Assembly: GCF_004354015.1 (NCBI RefSeq)
Contig: NZ_SMRU01000031.1
Span: 406-62,619, forward strand
Direction of reading: 5' to 3'
Length of the DNA stretch: 62,214 nucleotides
Origin: Arthrobacter terricola
GTDB lineage: Bacteria > Actinomycetota > Actinomycetes > Actinomycetales > Micrococcaceae
A program made the position numbers and the translations under genes. The notes beneath the pieces were generated by a model. That model had not been told where the DNA came from, did not search any database, and saw only the letters and a program-made list of their open reading frames with translations. This document shows, one piece after another, positions 35,506 through 45,082 of this stretch (positions are counted from its first letter, which is position 1; each line of letters opens with the position of its first letter).

Positions 35506-36678
35506 ATGACCCGCTCTGAATGCCAGCAGTCTTGCTCAGGGTTCTCCAAGCCCGGTCCGAACCTACCGGGCCCTCCGCAGAGGAGCGGCACAATCAGGAG
35601 GGTGACGACGGCGCTGCCCGACCTCTGGACCGACTGGTGCTCGATCACAGGTGTGCCTGCCGGAGGGATCGACGAAGCCTCGATCTCTCGCTTTGCCCGG
35701 CAGGCACAGCCATCCCGGGCTGTCCTCGCAGAGCTACGCCAGCGGATGGCTCCCAAAGGTCCTGCAGCCCCCGCGTGGCCGCGCGATCACCGTGAGGACA
35801 CCAGTTCCCTGCAGCGGCTGATCCGGCTCGGTGCGGCAATCATCCAGCACCCAGGCACCCACTGGGTCTTCCGGCTGCGGCTGCGCCGGATGCTGTTTGC
35901 CGCGGTACTCCTTGCATCGCCCTCCCAGGGAGGCCTCGGGCTGGACAGGTCAGGTGCGCTGGAGATGAGGCCGGACGGGATGCGGCGGCTGCGTCCGACG
36001 GTCGGCGTCGCCGAGGACCCCGCTTCCTGTCCCTCGTGCGCCACCTGGTCCTGGCTCGATGTGATCGGGACCAACAGCGCGTGGTCGCGCGGTTCCGTCC
36101 GGGCCCTCGGGCACGTCCGCTGGATCATCGAGTTCGACAACAGCCGGGACACGGTGTTGACAGCCGAAGGCTTCGTGGTAGCGTTGCAAATCTTCTTGGC
36201 TGACATCGCGCCATTGAATCCGGTCCTCATCCCCAGCACTGTCCGCATCAACGTGGAGGTTCACCCCCGTGCGAGCGGACAAGACGACCAGATCGACATC
36301 GACGAGTCGCAGCCTGAGATTGTGGCCAGCGTTGGTCTCTCGAACTCAGGGACGGAGCATGAAACGCGGGGCCCAACAACCCTAGCTTTGTGTTTCCAGC
36401 TGCTGCAATCTGCCCACTTGCGCCCGGCCGACGAGCTCCAACATCTCCAGGAAGCGCTCTTCAAAGGTGGAATCATCCACAAGGTATCCATTGGACGCCC
36501 TGTGAAGAGACTGCGGCCCTACTGGACGACGATCACTACGCCCGCTGCGCCAGTAAGCAACGCTATCCAGAGCGTCATGGCTGCGCTATGGGGGAGTCGG
36601 CGAGCGGAACGAACATTGCGGCAATCACTACGGCCGGGCTGGTGGGGACCAGAGCGGGCGCTGCGACTTTCGGTTTGA
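35506..36678 (+). CDS. Unrecognised protein downstream of the GHKL nuclease
   Basis: A frame of about 390 residues starting near ATG 35506, 28 bp after the nuclease stop. The frame is open further upstream, but that part overlaps the nuclease gene and is discarded. A GTG at 35601 lies immediately after AGGAGG, too close to be the start. Readings such as ASISRFARQAQPSRAVLAEL, LQRLIRLGAAIIQHP and EDPASCPSCATWSWLDVIG, and a hydrophobic LRRMLFAAVLLASP, look coding. No family is recognised; one CxxC pair is present. The last 60 residues are arginine- and tryptophan-rich and may be out of frame, so the 3' end is uncertain. Same strand and spacing suggest an operon with the nuclease. Confidence 0.5.
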   Translation: MTRSECQQSCSGFSKPGPNLPGPPQRSGTIRRVTTALPDLWTDWCSITGVPAGGIDEASISRFARQAQPSRAVLAELRQRMAPKGPAAPAWPRDHREDTSSLQRLIRLGAAIIQHPGTHWVFRLRLRRMLFAAVLLASPSQGGLGLDRSGALEMRPDGMRRLRPTVGVAEDPASCPSCATWSWLDVIGTNSAWSRGSVRALGHVRWIIEFDNSRDTVLTAEGFVVALQIFLADIAPLNPVLIPSTVRINVEVHPRASGQDDQIDIDESQPEIVASVGLSNSGTEHETRGPTTLALCFQLLQSAHLRPADELQHLQEALFKGGIIHKVSIGRPVKRLRPYWTTITTPAAPVSNAIQSVMAALWGSRRAERTLRQSLRPGWWGPERALRLSV

Positions 36679-36723
36679 TGCCTGTTTGAAGCGATGGGAC
36701 ACCTTCGTGGCCTGTCCAGAGTT

Positions 36724-36894
36724 TCAAGCCGACGTCCATAAGGTCTGCCTCGCAGGGGCCGGTGCATCCGCCCGTAAGCCAGGGGCGGCGTTGAGTAATC
36801 GGCACCGAATCCACTCTTCCAAGGCTTGCGCGCAGGTTTCAAGAAAGTGCTGGTCGATGTTCAGCCCGGCAATGCGCTCGAACATCAGATCCAT
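36724..36894 (-). CDS. Small ORF, 56 residues
   Basis: ATG 36894 to TGA. The reading MDLMFERIAGLNIDQHFLE and CAQALEEWIRCRLL is amphipathic and looks coding. No Shine-Dalgarno and no recognised family. Could be a gene fragment rather than a complete gene. Confidence 0.35.
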   Translation of the reverse strand: MDLMFERIAGLNIDQHFLETCAQALEEWIRCRLLNAAPGLRADAPAPARQTLWTSA

Positions 36895-37149
36895 TGGAGG
36901 GACACATGAAGGCCGCCCCCGACTTCAAGGCGGACCTTCTCCGGACTCTTTCGTGCCGTCTCTACCGATCCACCGTCTGCGCCTGCTGACGCCCAACCCT
37001 GTGCAGTTGACGGGTGCGGGCGCAGGGAAGCGGGACGGTTGGAGAAGATGTCCGAAGCTGCGAGAATCACGGAACCCTCAGCTGCCTCGTCCGAGGATGT
37101 CCGCTCAGTGGAACGGGATGCATGGATGGCCGCCTGCGATTCAAGTAGC

Positions 37150-37311
37150 TCAGAGCAACTCGTCGAGGATCGCAGCAATTTCAAGCCGGCGGCGGAGCTG
37201 CTGTCGTGCGATTGCCCTATTGTCTTGGCTCGCATCGATGAGCTGGGCCCGATCTCCCGACGGCGAAAGAGGGGCCAGGGTGGGAACACTTCTCGGACTA
37301 CGGCGCTTCAC
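37150..37311 (-). CDS. Small ORF, 53 residues, coupled to an upstream frame
   Basis: GTG at 37311 overlaps the TGA of the preceding minus-strand frame (GTGA). Reads MKRRSPRSVPTLAPLSP then NRAIARQQLRRRLEIAAILD, basic then helical, ending ELL. The coupled arrangement argues that both frames were real genes once. Function unknown. Confidence 0.35.
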   Translation of the reverse strand: MKRRSPRSVPTLAPLSPSGDRAQLIDASQDNRAIARQQLRRRLEIAAILDELL

Positions 37312-37716
37312 GGGGACTCTCCTGCCTGTGCAGCTGTATTTGATGCGTGGGGGCCGAATCTCTCGCGGGAGAGATCATCGAGCAACTGGTGGTAGTGGGA
37401 TAGCTCCAACAGCGGGCACTGCTGGGGATCCGGAAGGGGCCCATGCGGGTGGTCCACGGGGTACGGACTGGGCGGCCCGGCGTCTTCCAGCTGACGGCAG
37501 GAGTCTGCGCATCGGGGCGGGGTCGCATGTTCGAGATAAGGTTGCCGGCGTTCTCCGCTTCTGGACGACGTTTATGCTGTCCAACATTGTCCGGCCCTCC
37601 GGGATCCTCAAGTCCAGCCGATAGTCGCTGAAGCCCGAAGGATCTATAGCTTCATACCCTGCTCTTCTTGTTTTGCATCTATATATAGTTATAGCTCCAG
37701 ATTCACAAATCGTCAA
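37308..37716 (-). pseudogene. Frameshifted unknown gene
   Basis: A first part (37716 to about 37555) reads SGFSDYRLDLRIPEGRTML and DSINVVQKRR. After a likely frameshift the second part reads YLEHATPPRCADSCRQLED, CPLLELSHYHQLLDDLSRER and ends at 37308. The pieces are protein-like but match no family I can name with confidence. Confidence 0.3.
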
Positions 37717-38339
37717 TGGTTATCTTATGCTAAACGCGATCTTGCTCAAGATAAACTTATGGTGCCGTGGCAGTGCCCGCCGTGGGTTGGGTAACGCTGA
37801 TGAGTGCCGAGCGCTGGAAAGGCGCCAGGCGTTCGGTTGGCCAGTTGTTTCGATTTGCTGGCGTGTGGCCCAAGCGGCGACGGCTCGATCTGAGTGTAAG
37901 AAGTCCTTCCGAGCGCGATGCTGCCGGTGAACTCCAAGGTGCGGGATGGTCGTCTGGGCCCGATAAGATAAAGGCGCTTGGAGCCAGTCCGGTGGCTGGA
38001 CGGCCGCGAGGTCGAAGTTCCCCGAAACCCCGCCGTACTGAAATTCGGCCGCGACGGCCTTCGGAGACGGGCTGTGGATCAACTCGGCCGATTCTCCTCG
38101 GCGTTTACATGGGGGCGGTTCCAGATCGTCTTGGGTCATTCCTGGCAGGCGCGCCTGTTGGGCAATGGCGCGAAGTATTGTCTTGACAACTTGCATGGGC
38201 GAGACTAGCTGGGGCCTTGTTCATCTGTTCCGCCACGTGCATTTATGCACACCCGACGGCGACTTTGTCCATTGAGTCGTAAGAATTGTGCAGGCAGACT
38301 GGGGTTGGTTCAACCATATCCATGCGAAGAAAGTACGAA

Positions 38340-39848
38340 ATGACGAAGACCATCGCGACCACCATCAACCATTTCATCAACGGTGTTGAAACGGCCGGTG
38401 CCGGCGACCGGAGCCAGCCGGTGTACAACCCGGCCACCGGCGCCGTGACCGCGCAGCTGCGGCTCGCGAACCGGGCCGACCTGGACGCCACGGTTGCTGC
38501 GGCGAAGGCCGCGGCGGAAAAGTGGGGCGATTTCTCCCTGGCCAAGCGCACCGCGGTGCTGTTTAGGTTCCGTGAACTGGTCGCCTCGCACGTGGACGAG
38601 CTGGCGGCCTTGGTCACGGCCGAGCATGGCAAGGTCCTTTCGGATGCGAAGGGCGAGATCGGCCGCGGTCTGGAGGTGGTCGAGTTTGCGTGCGGTGTGC
38701 CGCAGTTGCTCAAGGGCGAATATTCGGACCAGGTCTCCACCGGGATCGACGTGTTCTCCTTCCGTGAGCCGCTCGGTGTGGTCGCGGGCATCACGCCGTT
38801 CAACTTCCCCGTCATGGTGCCGTTGTGGATGGCGCCGATGGCGATCGCAACCGGGAACGCGTTCATCCTCAAGCCCTCCGAACGCGACCCGTCGGCGTCG
38901 TTGTTGCTGGCGAAGTTGTGGAAGCAGGCCGGGCTGCCCGATGGTGTGTTCCAGGTCCTGCATGGTGACAAGGAAACCGTTGACGGCTTGCTGACGCACC
39001 CGGACGTGGACGGGATTTCCTTCGTCGGCTCCACCCCGATCGCGAAGTATGTCCACGAGACCGCCACCAAGCACGGCAAAAGGGTCCAGGCTTTGGGCGG
39101 GGCGAAGAACCACGCGATCATCCTGCCCGACGCGGACCTGGACAACGCCGCGGACCACCTGGCCGCCGCGGCGTTCGGTTCGGCCGGGGAGCGGTGCATG
39201 GCGATCTCGGTCGCGGTCGCCGTCGGGGACGCCGCGGAGCTGCTGGTCAAGAAGGTCGAAGAGCGTGCCCTGGCCGTGAAGGTGGACAACGGCACGGCAC
39301 CGGGCGCTGAAATGGGTCCGGTCATCACCCCGGCGTCGAAGGAACGCATCGTGCGGATCGTCACCGAAGCCGAAGCCGCCGGTGCGGCGATGGTCGTGGA
39401 CGGACGCGACCTCGTCGTCCCGGGACACGAGGACGGGTTCTGGGTCGGACCCACCGTGATCGACCACGTCAAGACGGAGATGAGCGCGTACACGGAGGAA
39501 ATCTTCGGACCCGTGCTCGTCGTCGTCCGCGTCGACAGCCTCGAGGACGGCATCAGGCTGATCAACGCCAACCCCTACGGCAACGGCACCGCGATCTTCA
39601 CCTCCTCCGGAGCAGCCGCCCGGAAGTTCCAGCGCTCCGTGGACGTGGGCATGATCGGCATCAACGTGCCCCTCCCGGTGCCTGTGGCCTACTACTCCTT
39701 CGGCGGCTGGAAGGCCTCGCTCTTCGGCGACAAGCACATCTACGGACCCGAAGGCGTGTCCTTCTACACCCGCGGCAAAGTCATCACCTCCCGCTGGCCC
39801 GAAACCCACCACGCCTCCGGCGCCTCCTACAACTTCCCCTCCAACTAG
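38340..39848 (+). CDS. mmsA: Methylmalonate/malonate-semialdehyde dehydrogenase (acylating), copy 1
   Basis: A 502-residue aldehyde dehydrogenase. The ATG at 38340 follows GAAGAAAG; ATG 38322 is possible. Hallmarks: GVVAGITPFNFPVMVPLW, FILKPSERDPSAS, ISFVGSTPIAKYV, VQALGGAKNHAIILPDAD, and the catalytic Cys in GSAGERCMAIS (about residue 285). YYSFGGWKASLFGD near the end is specific to the MmsA/IolA group. Converts malonate semialdehyde or methylmalonate semialdehyde to acetyl- or propionyl-CoA with NAD+ and CoA; serves valine, thymine, beta-alanine and inositol breakdown. A close paralogue starts at 61022 in the same direction. Confidence 0.93.
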   Translation: MTKTIATTINHFINGVETAGAGDRSQPVYNPATGAVTAQLRLANRADLDATVAAAKAAAEKWGDFSLAKRTAVLFRFRELVASHVDELAALVTAEHGKVLSDAKGEIGRGLEVVEFACGVPQLLKGEYSDQVSTGIDVFSFREPLGVVAGITPFNFPVMVPLWMAPMAIATGNAFILKPSERDPSASLLLAKLWKQAGLPDGVFQVLHGDKETVDGLLTHPDVDGISFVGSTPIAKYVHETATKHGKRVQALGGAKNHAIILPDADLDNAADHLAAAAFGSAGERCMAISVAVAVGDAAELLVKKVEERALAVKVDNGTAPGAEMGPVITPASKERIVRIVTEAEAAGAAMVVDGRDLVVPGHEDGFWVGPTVIDHVKTEMSAYTEEIFGPVLVVVRVDSLEDGIRLINANPYGNGTAIFTSSGAAARKFQRSVDVGMIGINVPLPVPVAYYSFGGWKASLFGDKHIYGPEGVSFYTRGKVITSRWPETHHASGASYNFPSN

Positions 39849-39889
39849 CGCCGCAGTAAGCATCTCGGGCCGCCAAGAAGGAGTTGCTT

Positions 39890-40312
39890 ATCGCGGTCCT
39901 GGAAAAGTGGGAACTCGCCCTTAGTGAACATTCGACGGTACCCCTTGAGGGCCTGGGCTATTTCCGGCGCTCCATGACGACGTGCGATACCACCGCCCCG
40001 GCCTTGTCGACCTGCCAATCACAACAATCGCAGAGGGGTCCAGGTCCGAGAACCCCGCATATTACAAGGTGCGTGACCGGTACAGCCGCCTGGTCCGTGA
40101 GGGCGGGTCGTGCCTGCGGGCGGCGCGAAGGCGGAATAATCCGGACTCTGACTGAGGAAGAGATCGAGCTGGAAGTACGCAGACTCTATGGCACCGTGGA
40201 CGGCCTCCAACTGCAGTGGCTCGCAGACCCCAGCATCGACCTTCTGTCGGCGTTGGAGGCTGTGCTTGAGAAAACGATCGCTTCATGGACGCGTGAGACC
40301 GGCCCCGTTTGA
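39890..40312 (+). pseudogene. TetR-family regulator C-terminal relic
   Basis: Pieces in two or three frames give the ligand-binding domain of a TetR protein: EKWELALSEH and EGLGYFRRSM, then ENPAYYKVRDRYSRLVREGG in another frame, then EEEIELEVRRLYGTVDGLQL and QWLADPSIDLLSALEAVL. The last is the usual TetR end (xxALxDGLQLQWLLDP). The DNA-binding N-terminus is missing and at least one frameshift is present. It probably once regulated the neighbouring MFS or mmsA gene. Confidence 0.7.
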
Positions 40313-40462
40313 TCGTGCGACCGGAGGTACCAGGACCAGCGCAGCCAATATTGATGCCACAACGTTCTTTAAAGCTGTGACCTGTCTGGCCGAAATCGGT
40401 CAGGACCGAGCTGTCTCGTCCTCGGGTCGGCAGCATCCGGCGCTGTGATGTTCAGGGATTTC

Positions 40463-41689
40463 TTAGATTCCGGTCCCCAACCGCCGCTGCAGGACGACAA
40501 GGCCCGCCGACGCGATCAGCGCCATGGCCGAGGGTGCGAGGAAGACCAGGGGCAGTCCTGCTGCGGCCACACCGATTCCACCCACAAGCCCGCCCAAAGC
40601 CGAGCTAACGGCAGGGGCACTAATGAAGATTGCGGACGCCGTTGCGACGGCCCCGGGAAGCAGGCGCTGGGCGACGATGATTCCCAGCCCGGCGAAAACT
40701 CCCCACACGCCCCCCATTAGTAACTGGGCGGCGAAGAGCCCAAGGGGAGAACCGCTGAGAGCAAAAAGCATGTTGGCGCCGAATCCCAGGAGCGCGCCGA
40801 CGACCATTAGATGGAGCATGCCCATTTTACGTGCGACGATCGCTGCCACCGGCATCAACACCAGCTCCACAAGCGGCTGTATGGCAATAATCGCTCCACT
40901 TAAACCTGGGGCGTAGTGGTGGTCATTCATGTAGATCGGCAGATATGCGTATTTGATCGGTTCACCGGCATACACAAGGACATACAGCCCCGTAAACACC
41001 AGCAGCGGTTTCACGGATGGCCGTCCGGCACGGGCCTCGGGAGATGACGTGCCTGCCTCGGGGGTGAAGACTTCCCGGTGTCTCCTTGCCCGGTCGCGAA
41101 GAGTTCCAAGCGGGAGGATCTGCAGCAGCGTACACACAGCCGTTGCCACGAGCATGGGCCGCAGACCCAAGGTACCCGCAAGGAACGACCCGGCCACTGG
41201 GCCAATGACCCAGCCGAAGGTCAGGGACATGCGGACATATGAGACCACGCCGTCGCTGATCGACGAATGGTCTGCCGCAAGTTCGTCATGTATCGCGGCG
41301 AAGAGCTGCGATGTAGCGGCCCCGGCGAAACTTAAAACAACTGCGCTGATAACAAACGGCATCCAGAGCTGTGTAGATAGCCCGATGCCCAACCACCCGA
41401 GGAAGCCTGCGACCGCGCAGATCCGGAACGGCCCAAGCCGACGACCTGTACGGTCCGACCATCGCCCGACAAGAAAGCCTGCAAGCAATGCCGTCAGGTT
41501 GGTCAGATAGTAAAGTCCTGCCATCGTGAGTGAGCCGCCAAGATCATCAACAAGGAACCTGGCGATCTGAGGGGCCGCGGCTGAGAATCCAAGACCTGAG
41601 AAGAAGAGCGCCGTCGTCGCCCCACGGTACAAAGGGGTGCCAATTACGACTCGCCACGCCGAAGGGCTGCGGGTCAACATGTCGGTCAT
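40463..41689 (-). CDS. MFS transporter, sugar efflux (SetA-like) type
   Basis: A 408-residue major facilitator protein with 12 predicted membrane segments. ATG 41689 follows AAGAGAATTT; earlier in-frame ATG at 41770 lacks a site. Seen: the loop 2-3 motif GRWSDRTGRRLGPF, GWVIGPVAGSFLAGTLGLRP in the fifth segment and PIKYAYLPIYMNDHH in the second half, as in the SetA sugar-efflux group. Export of a sugar or sugar-like intermediate, protecting cells from overload during catabolism, is plausible. The gene runs convergently to the TetR relic. Confidence 0.82.
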   Translation of the reverse strand: MTDMLTRSPSAWRVVIGTPLYRGATTALFFSGLGFSAAAPQIARFLVDDLGGSLTMAGLYYLTNLTALLAGFLVGRWSDRTGRRLGPFRICAVAGFLGWLGIGLSTQLWMPFVISAVVLSFAGAATSQLFAAIHDELAADHSSISDGVVSYVRMSLTFGWVIGPVAGSFLAGTLGLRPMLVATAVCTLLQILPLGTLRDRARRHREVFTPEAGTSSPEARAGRPSVKPLLVFTGLYVLVYAGEPIKYAYLPIYMNDHHYAPGLSGAIIAIQPLVELVLMPVAAIVARKMGMLHLMVVGALLGFGANMLFALSGSPLGLFAAQLLMGGVWGVFAGLGIIVAQRLLPGAVATASAIFISAPAVSSALGGLVGGIGVAAAGLPLVFLAPSAMALIASAGLVVLQRRLGTGI

Positions 41690-41844
41690 AAATTCTCTTT
41701 TCGTGGTGGGCGGTATCTCCGCCGCGTGCGATGTGATATTTAATGCAGTTTGATTTTGCGGCCCGGACATCGACCCGGCGGCGGGTGCGCGGCGTCGTGA
41801 TGAGTCGTGGAGCCACGGCTAGCCTCGTTACCGCGACGGACCTC

Positions 41845-43095
41845 TTAACTTTCCGGTCTTTTGCTTCCGGCGAGTGCACGTTTGGTTACGCGTGTCTCGA
41901 CGGGGGATACGGTCGAGGCGAACAGTATTCCTATGATGCAGAAGGCGAACGGAAGCAGGAAGGCAAGGGTCAAGCCGATCAGGCCGCCTAACCATCCGAT
42001 GATTGCAGGACCTGCCAAAAGCCCGATGTATCCGGAGCTAACGACCCGGGACAGGGTCTTTCCCGCGTCCGAAGGGTTGATGCTCCCGGCGGCGGTGTAA
42101 ACCTGCGGAATGATTCCGGAGAGGCCCATGCCGAAGAAGAACCAGCCCAGCAGGGAGACGGGATATAGCGGAGATGCAATCACGACCAGCATTCCTACCG
42201 CGGCGACCAGGGACCCGAAACGAACGACTTTGACGGAACCGGCAGCGTGAGCCAGACGGTCGGCACAGAGCCGGCCCAATGTCATGGCTGAAGCGAAGGC
42301 TCCGTATGCCAGCGCGGCTGCGGCCTCCGGTTCCCCCAGGTGTTCTACTGTTTGGAGGGCGCTCCAGTCGTTGGCTGCACCTTCGGAGAGCAGTACCAGA
42401 AACGCCAACAGTGCGAGTACCAGCACCCGGCCGCGCTGTGGCTTGGCGGGCTGCCCGGAGGGTGGCGTGTCTCGTTGGCTGGCAGTCTCGTGGTCCGATT
42501 CCAGTAGTAGTTCGGTTTTCTGTGAAAACATCAAGAATGCTGACCATACGGTGCCGGCCAGTCCAAGTAGTGCTGCCGAGAGCAGGATCCAGGAAACTTG
42601 TAGATGGATCGATTGGGCGGCTGCCCCGCACACTGCTCCGATTGCTCCGCCAAGTGAGAAAAGTGCATGGAACGCGGACATGATCGGACGCTTGTAACTG
42701 CGCTCAACGACGACGGCATGTTGGTTCATGGCGACGTCGGTGATGCCATGGCCCAGGCCGAAAATAAACAACGCGGCACCCAAGCTCGGAGCGTCCGAGG
42801 CCAGGCCGGGAAGGTTTACCGCGGCCACTACGAGACCAAGGCCGATGAGAGTCGGAGTCCTGCTCCCGAAGCGCCTGATCAGCAAGCCGGTGAACTGCAT
42901 GGATATCAGGGCGCCCAAACCAAGCAACAGGATCAGCCCTCCGAGCACGGGGTGGGAGACGCCGGTTCTTTGCTGGATATCGGGGATGTTTACAAGCCAG
43001 ATTGCGGTGAGGAAGCCAACAATTGTAAAGGCTCCAAAAACACCCAATCTTGCCCGGCGAAGTTCAGGCGAGGTTTTGCTGGTGGACGAAGCCAT
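41845..43095 (-). CDS. MFS transporter
   Basis: A 416-residue MFS protein with 12 hydrophobic segments and a charged central loop around residue 195-225 (ESDHETASQRD). Seen: GLLIRRFGSRTP at the loop 2-3 position and FIFGLGHGITDVAMNQHAV, typical of the fucose/FucP-like and YbjJ group. Substrate unknown; a sugar or related compound is likely given the neighbours. No clear ribosome binding site (GGATTTCCC). Its promoter region shares the intergenic operators at 43373-43388. Confidence 0.82.
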   Translation of the reverse strand: MASSTSKTSPELRRARLGVFGAFTIVGFLTAIWLVNIPDIQQRTGVSHPVLGGLILLLGLGALISMQFTGLLIRRFGSRTPTLIGLGLVVAAVNLPGLASDAPSLGAALFIFGLGHGITDVAMNQHAVVVERSYKRPIMSAFHALFSLGGAIGAVCGAAAQSIHLQVSWILLSAALLGLAGTVWSAFLMFSQKTELLLESDHETASQRDTPPSGQPAKPQRGRVLVLALLAFLVLLSEGAANDWSALQTVEHLGEPEAAAALAYGAFASAMTLGRLCADRLAHAAGSVKVVRFGSLVAAVGMLVVIASPLYPVSLLGWFFFGMGLSGIIPQVYTAAGSINPSDAGKTLSRVVSSGYIGLLAGPAIIGWLGGLIGLTLAFLLPFAFCIIGILFASTVSPVETRVTKRALAGSKRPES

Positions 43096-43524
43096 GGGAA
43101 ATCCTTTGAATCAGGGACGGCAGCTCGCGAAGGAGCCTGCACGCACATCGTTGACCGCCTAGGCGCCGGCGGGGTGCGGGTAATTGCGGTTTGACGGTGG
43201 AGCACACCGCACGGCCGGGAAACCGCCAAGGCATGCAGTTAACGAGTTGCAGCCCAGGACATCATCTGGCCGTCGTCTTCCAGCAGATTACGGAAACTTC
43301 TGCTCGACTGCAAGCAAAAGTTGATCGTAGTGCGTCATTAGATATCGAAGTCTTCGTCCCAGGCGTGACGACGTGTACGGTCGTACACACTTTGCGTGTC
43401 GGGCACGGAACAAGAGGGAAATTCCTCGTCGATTCCTTCTGTCAGGCGCGCGGAAGCGAACTGTTTCAGGTCTCGCTGAGGATAGGCTAGGGCAGGGCGC
43501 GAAGCGTTGAGTACAGTTGTACAC
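43096..43524. promoter_or_regulatory. Divergent intergenic region with two TetR-type operators
   Basis: No gene visible. GTGTACGGTCGTACAC at 43373-43388 is a 7-bp perfect inverted repeat about GT. A weaker version, GAGTACAGTTGTACAC, stands at 43509-43524 and directly abuts the acetyltransferase ATG at 43525. Both fit the pattern of the sites at 45804-45873. Placement suggests that one TetR controls the leftward MFS and the rightward acetyltransferase-tetR pair. Confidence 0.75.
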
Positions 43525-44112
43525 ATGGTAGGTGACTACTTTCAAGACGACCCGGGAAACAACTTTAAGCGGATGCTCGCCGCGGAACTACTGATCTCCG
43601 GCGACCCGGAAATCAGTGCCAGGCAGCAGCGGGCGTTCCGGCTGGCCGGCACGTACGCATCGGGTTGCCTTGAGGACATGAACGCGGCTCAGGCTGTGAT
43701 TCGGGACCTCATCGGAAGCCCTGGCGATGACGCCCACATACGCCCGCCCATTTTTGTCGACTGCGGATCCAATACAGCAATCGGCGAAGGCTCTTTCGTC
43801 AGCTACAGCCTGACAGCACTGGAAGTTGCTCCGATCTCCATCGGGAAAAAATGCCAAATCGGCCCGAATGTTCAGTTGTTGACTCCGACTCATCCGGTTG
43901 ACCCGCAACTCCGGATGGACAAACTCGAAGCGGCCAAGCCAATTGCCATCCATGACAGCGTGTGGCTTGGTGGAGGCACTATGGTTCTTCCTGGTGTAAC
44001 AACCGGTGAGAACACCGTTGTGAGTGTCGGGGCTGTGATGAGTCGAGACCTTCCGCCGTATGTTGTTGCGGTGGGAGTCCCTGCCGAAGTCACAAGGACG
44101 GTATGGAGTTGA
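43525..44112 (+). CDS. Maltose/galactoside O-acetyltransferase family (LacA/NodL type)
   Basis: A 195-residue left-handed parallel beta-helix acetyltransferase. Hexapeptide repeats are visible: PPIFVDCGSNTAIGEGSFVS, ISIGKKCQIGPNVQLLTPTH, with the catalytic His in LTPTHPVD. Then VWLGGGTMVLPGVTTGENTVV and SVGAVMSRDLPPYVVAVGVP, the standard ending. Acetyl-CoA dependent transfer to a sugar hydroxyl. ATG 43525 has no Shine-Dalgarno and directly follows an operator; it may be leaderless. Such enzymes often detoxify non-metabolised sugars, which fits the SetA-like exporter nearby. Overlaps the tetR start by 10 bp. Confidence 0.88.
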   Translation: MVGDYFQDDPGNNFKRMLAAELLISGDPEISARQQRAFRLAGTYASGCLEDMNAAQAVIRDLIGSPGDDAHIRPPIFVDCGSNTAIGEGSFVSYSLTALEVAPISIGKKCQIGPNVQLLTPTHPVDPQLRMDKLEAAKPIAIHDSVWLGGGTMVLPGVTTGENTVVSVGAVMSRDLPPYVVAVGVPAEVTRTVWS

Positions 44113-44756
44113 AGACAACGACAAGCCGAAGAGTCGATCCGGGCCGCCGGGACCGAATCATCGAGGCAACCTTGGACCTCATCGCTGCCGAAGGGGTGGC
44201 AGGCACGTCGCACCGGAAAATAGCAGCACTTGCCGATGTTCCGTTGGGGTCAATGACTTATCACTTCGCCAGCATGGACGCCTTGTTGCACGAGGCGTTC
44301 ACCCGCTTTGCGACCCGAATCAGCGATCGTTTCGAGCAACGTATGAATCAGGCTTCATCCATTGAGGCAGTCAAGGACGCCATTGTTGAGATGATTCTGG
44401 AAGATACCTATGGTGATCGCGACTCCCTCGTATTGACCCTGGAGCTCTACACGTTGTCTGCACGTCGGAAAGAGTTCCGGCACTTGACACATGACTGGAT
44501 GATGCGCAGTCGTCGGGCGTTCGGCAGACACTTTGATCCGGACGTGGCTCGTCAACTGGACGCGTTGGTCGAAGGACTCTCCATCCATCGCGCTTTCGAA
44601 CCGCATGAGGATGACCGGAAATTGGTTTCGAGCGCCGTCGACAAGCTGCTCAAGGAAACGGTTGCGCACAACATGACTCCTTTGCCGGAGAATGCTTCCC
44701 TCTACTTTTCCGATGTCCCCCAAGGCCTCCAAGCCGAAAAGGATCGACAAGCGTAA
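44103..44756 (+). CDS. TetR-family regulator 1
   Basis: A 217-residue repressor. The N-terminal HTH is clear: RRDRIIEATLDLIAAEGVAG, TSHRKIAALADVPLGSMTYH, FASMDALLHEAF. The C-terminal helical ligand domain follows. Very similar in the HTH to the TetR at 45083-45784 (VPLGSMTYHF shared), so both probably recognise the same 16-bp operators. In operon with the acetyltransferase. Autoregulation through the site at 43509-43524 is likely. Confidence 0.9.
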   Translation: MELKTTTSRRVDPGRRDRIIEATLDLIAAEGVAGTSHRKIAALADVPLGSMTYHFASMDALLHEAFTRFATRISDRFEQRMNQASSIEAVKDAIVEMILEDTYGDRDSLVLTLELYTLSARRKEFRHLTHDWMMRSRRAFGRHFDPDVARQLDALVEGLSIHRAFEPHEDDRKLVSSAVDKLLKETVAHNMTPLPENASLYFSDVPQGLQAEKDRQA

Positions 44757-45082
44757 ACGGCGCCTGACTAGCCGACGATTCCGCGTTTCATCGAAAGAGT
44801 GAACAAATCGCGCCTGACGTCGTCCAAGGCCTTCCTGCGAACGGAAAGGGACCGCGAAGGGGAGCTGTATCCGAATCTCCTCCGGTTCCCGCCTCGCGCA
44901 GCCTCTCGTGCTGTTCCGGTTTTGTGACTGGCTCGTCTGCGAACGCGTCGAGGAATAACAATTCGAAACGTGCCGGAGCTGGTCCTGCTACTCCGTTGTT
45001 TCCGTCTGGTGATTTCGGCATGGCAAGTTCTTTCAGATGGCATGGGCTCGTTGGCCGTCAAGCACAGGGCAAGGTCCGGTTG
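44757..45082. other. Gap between convergent tetR genes
   Basis: A 77-residue minus-strand frame (44788-45021, ATG behind GAAAGAAC) reads ARFELLFLDAFADEPVTKPE, but it has no known relative and cannot be separated from chance. No clear terminator was found between the convergent genes. Confidence 0.35.

Larger units (their letters stand above)
36679..38339. other. Degraded stretch between the defence island and mmsA
   Basis: No intact gene of normal size. It contains the small minus-strand frames at 36724-36894 and 37150-37311, the broken reading frame at 37308-37716, and an AT-rich tract at about 37670-37760 that stands out from the GC-rich surroundings. The last hundred bases before 38340 must contain the mmsA promoter; none is obvious. 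Confidence 0.45.

Noticed and set aside
38310..39863. Long minus-strand frames opposite both mmsA genes
   Set aside because: Similar shadow frames appear opposite both copies because the sense genes are similar; composition is G/D/H/V-rich and motif-free.
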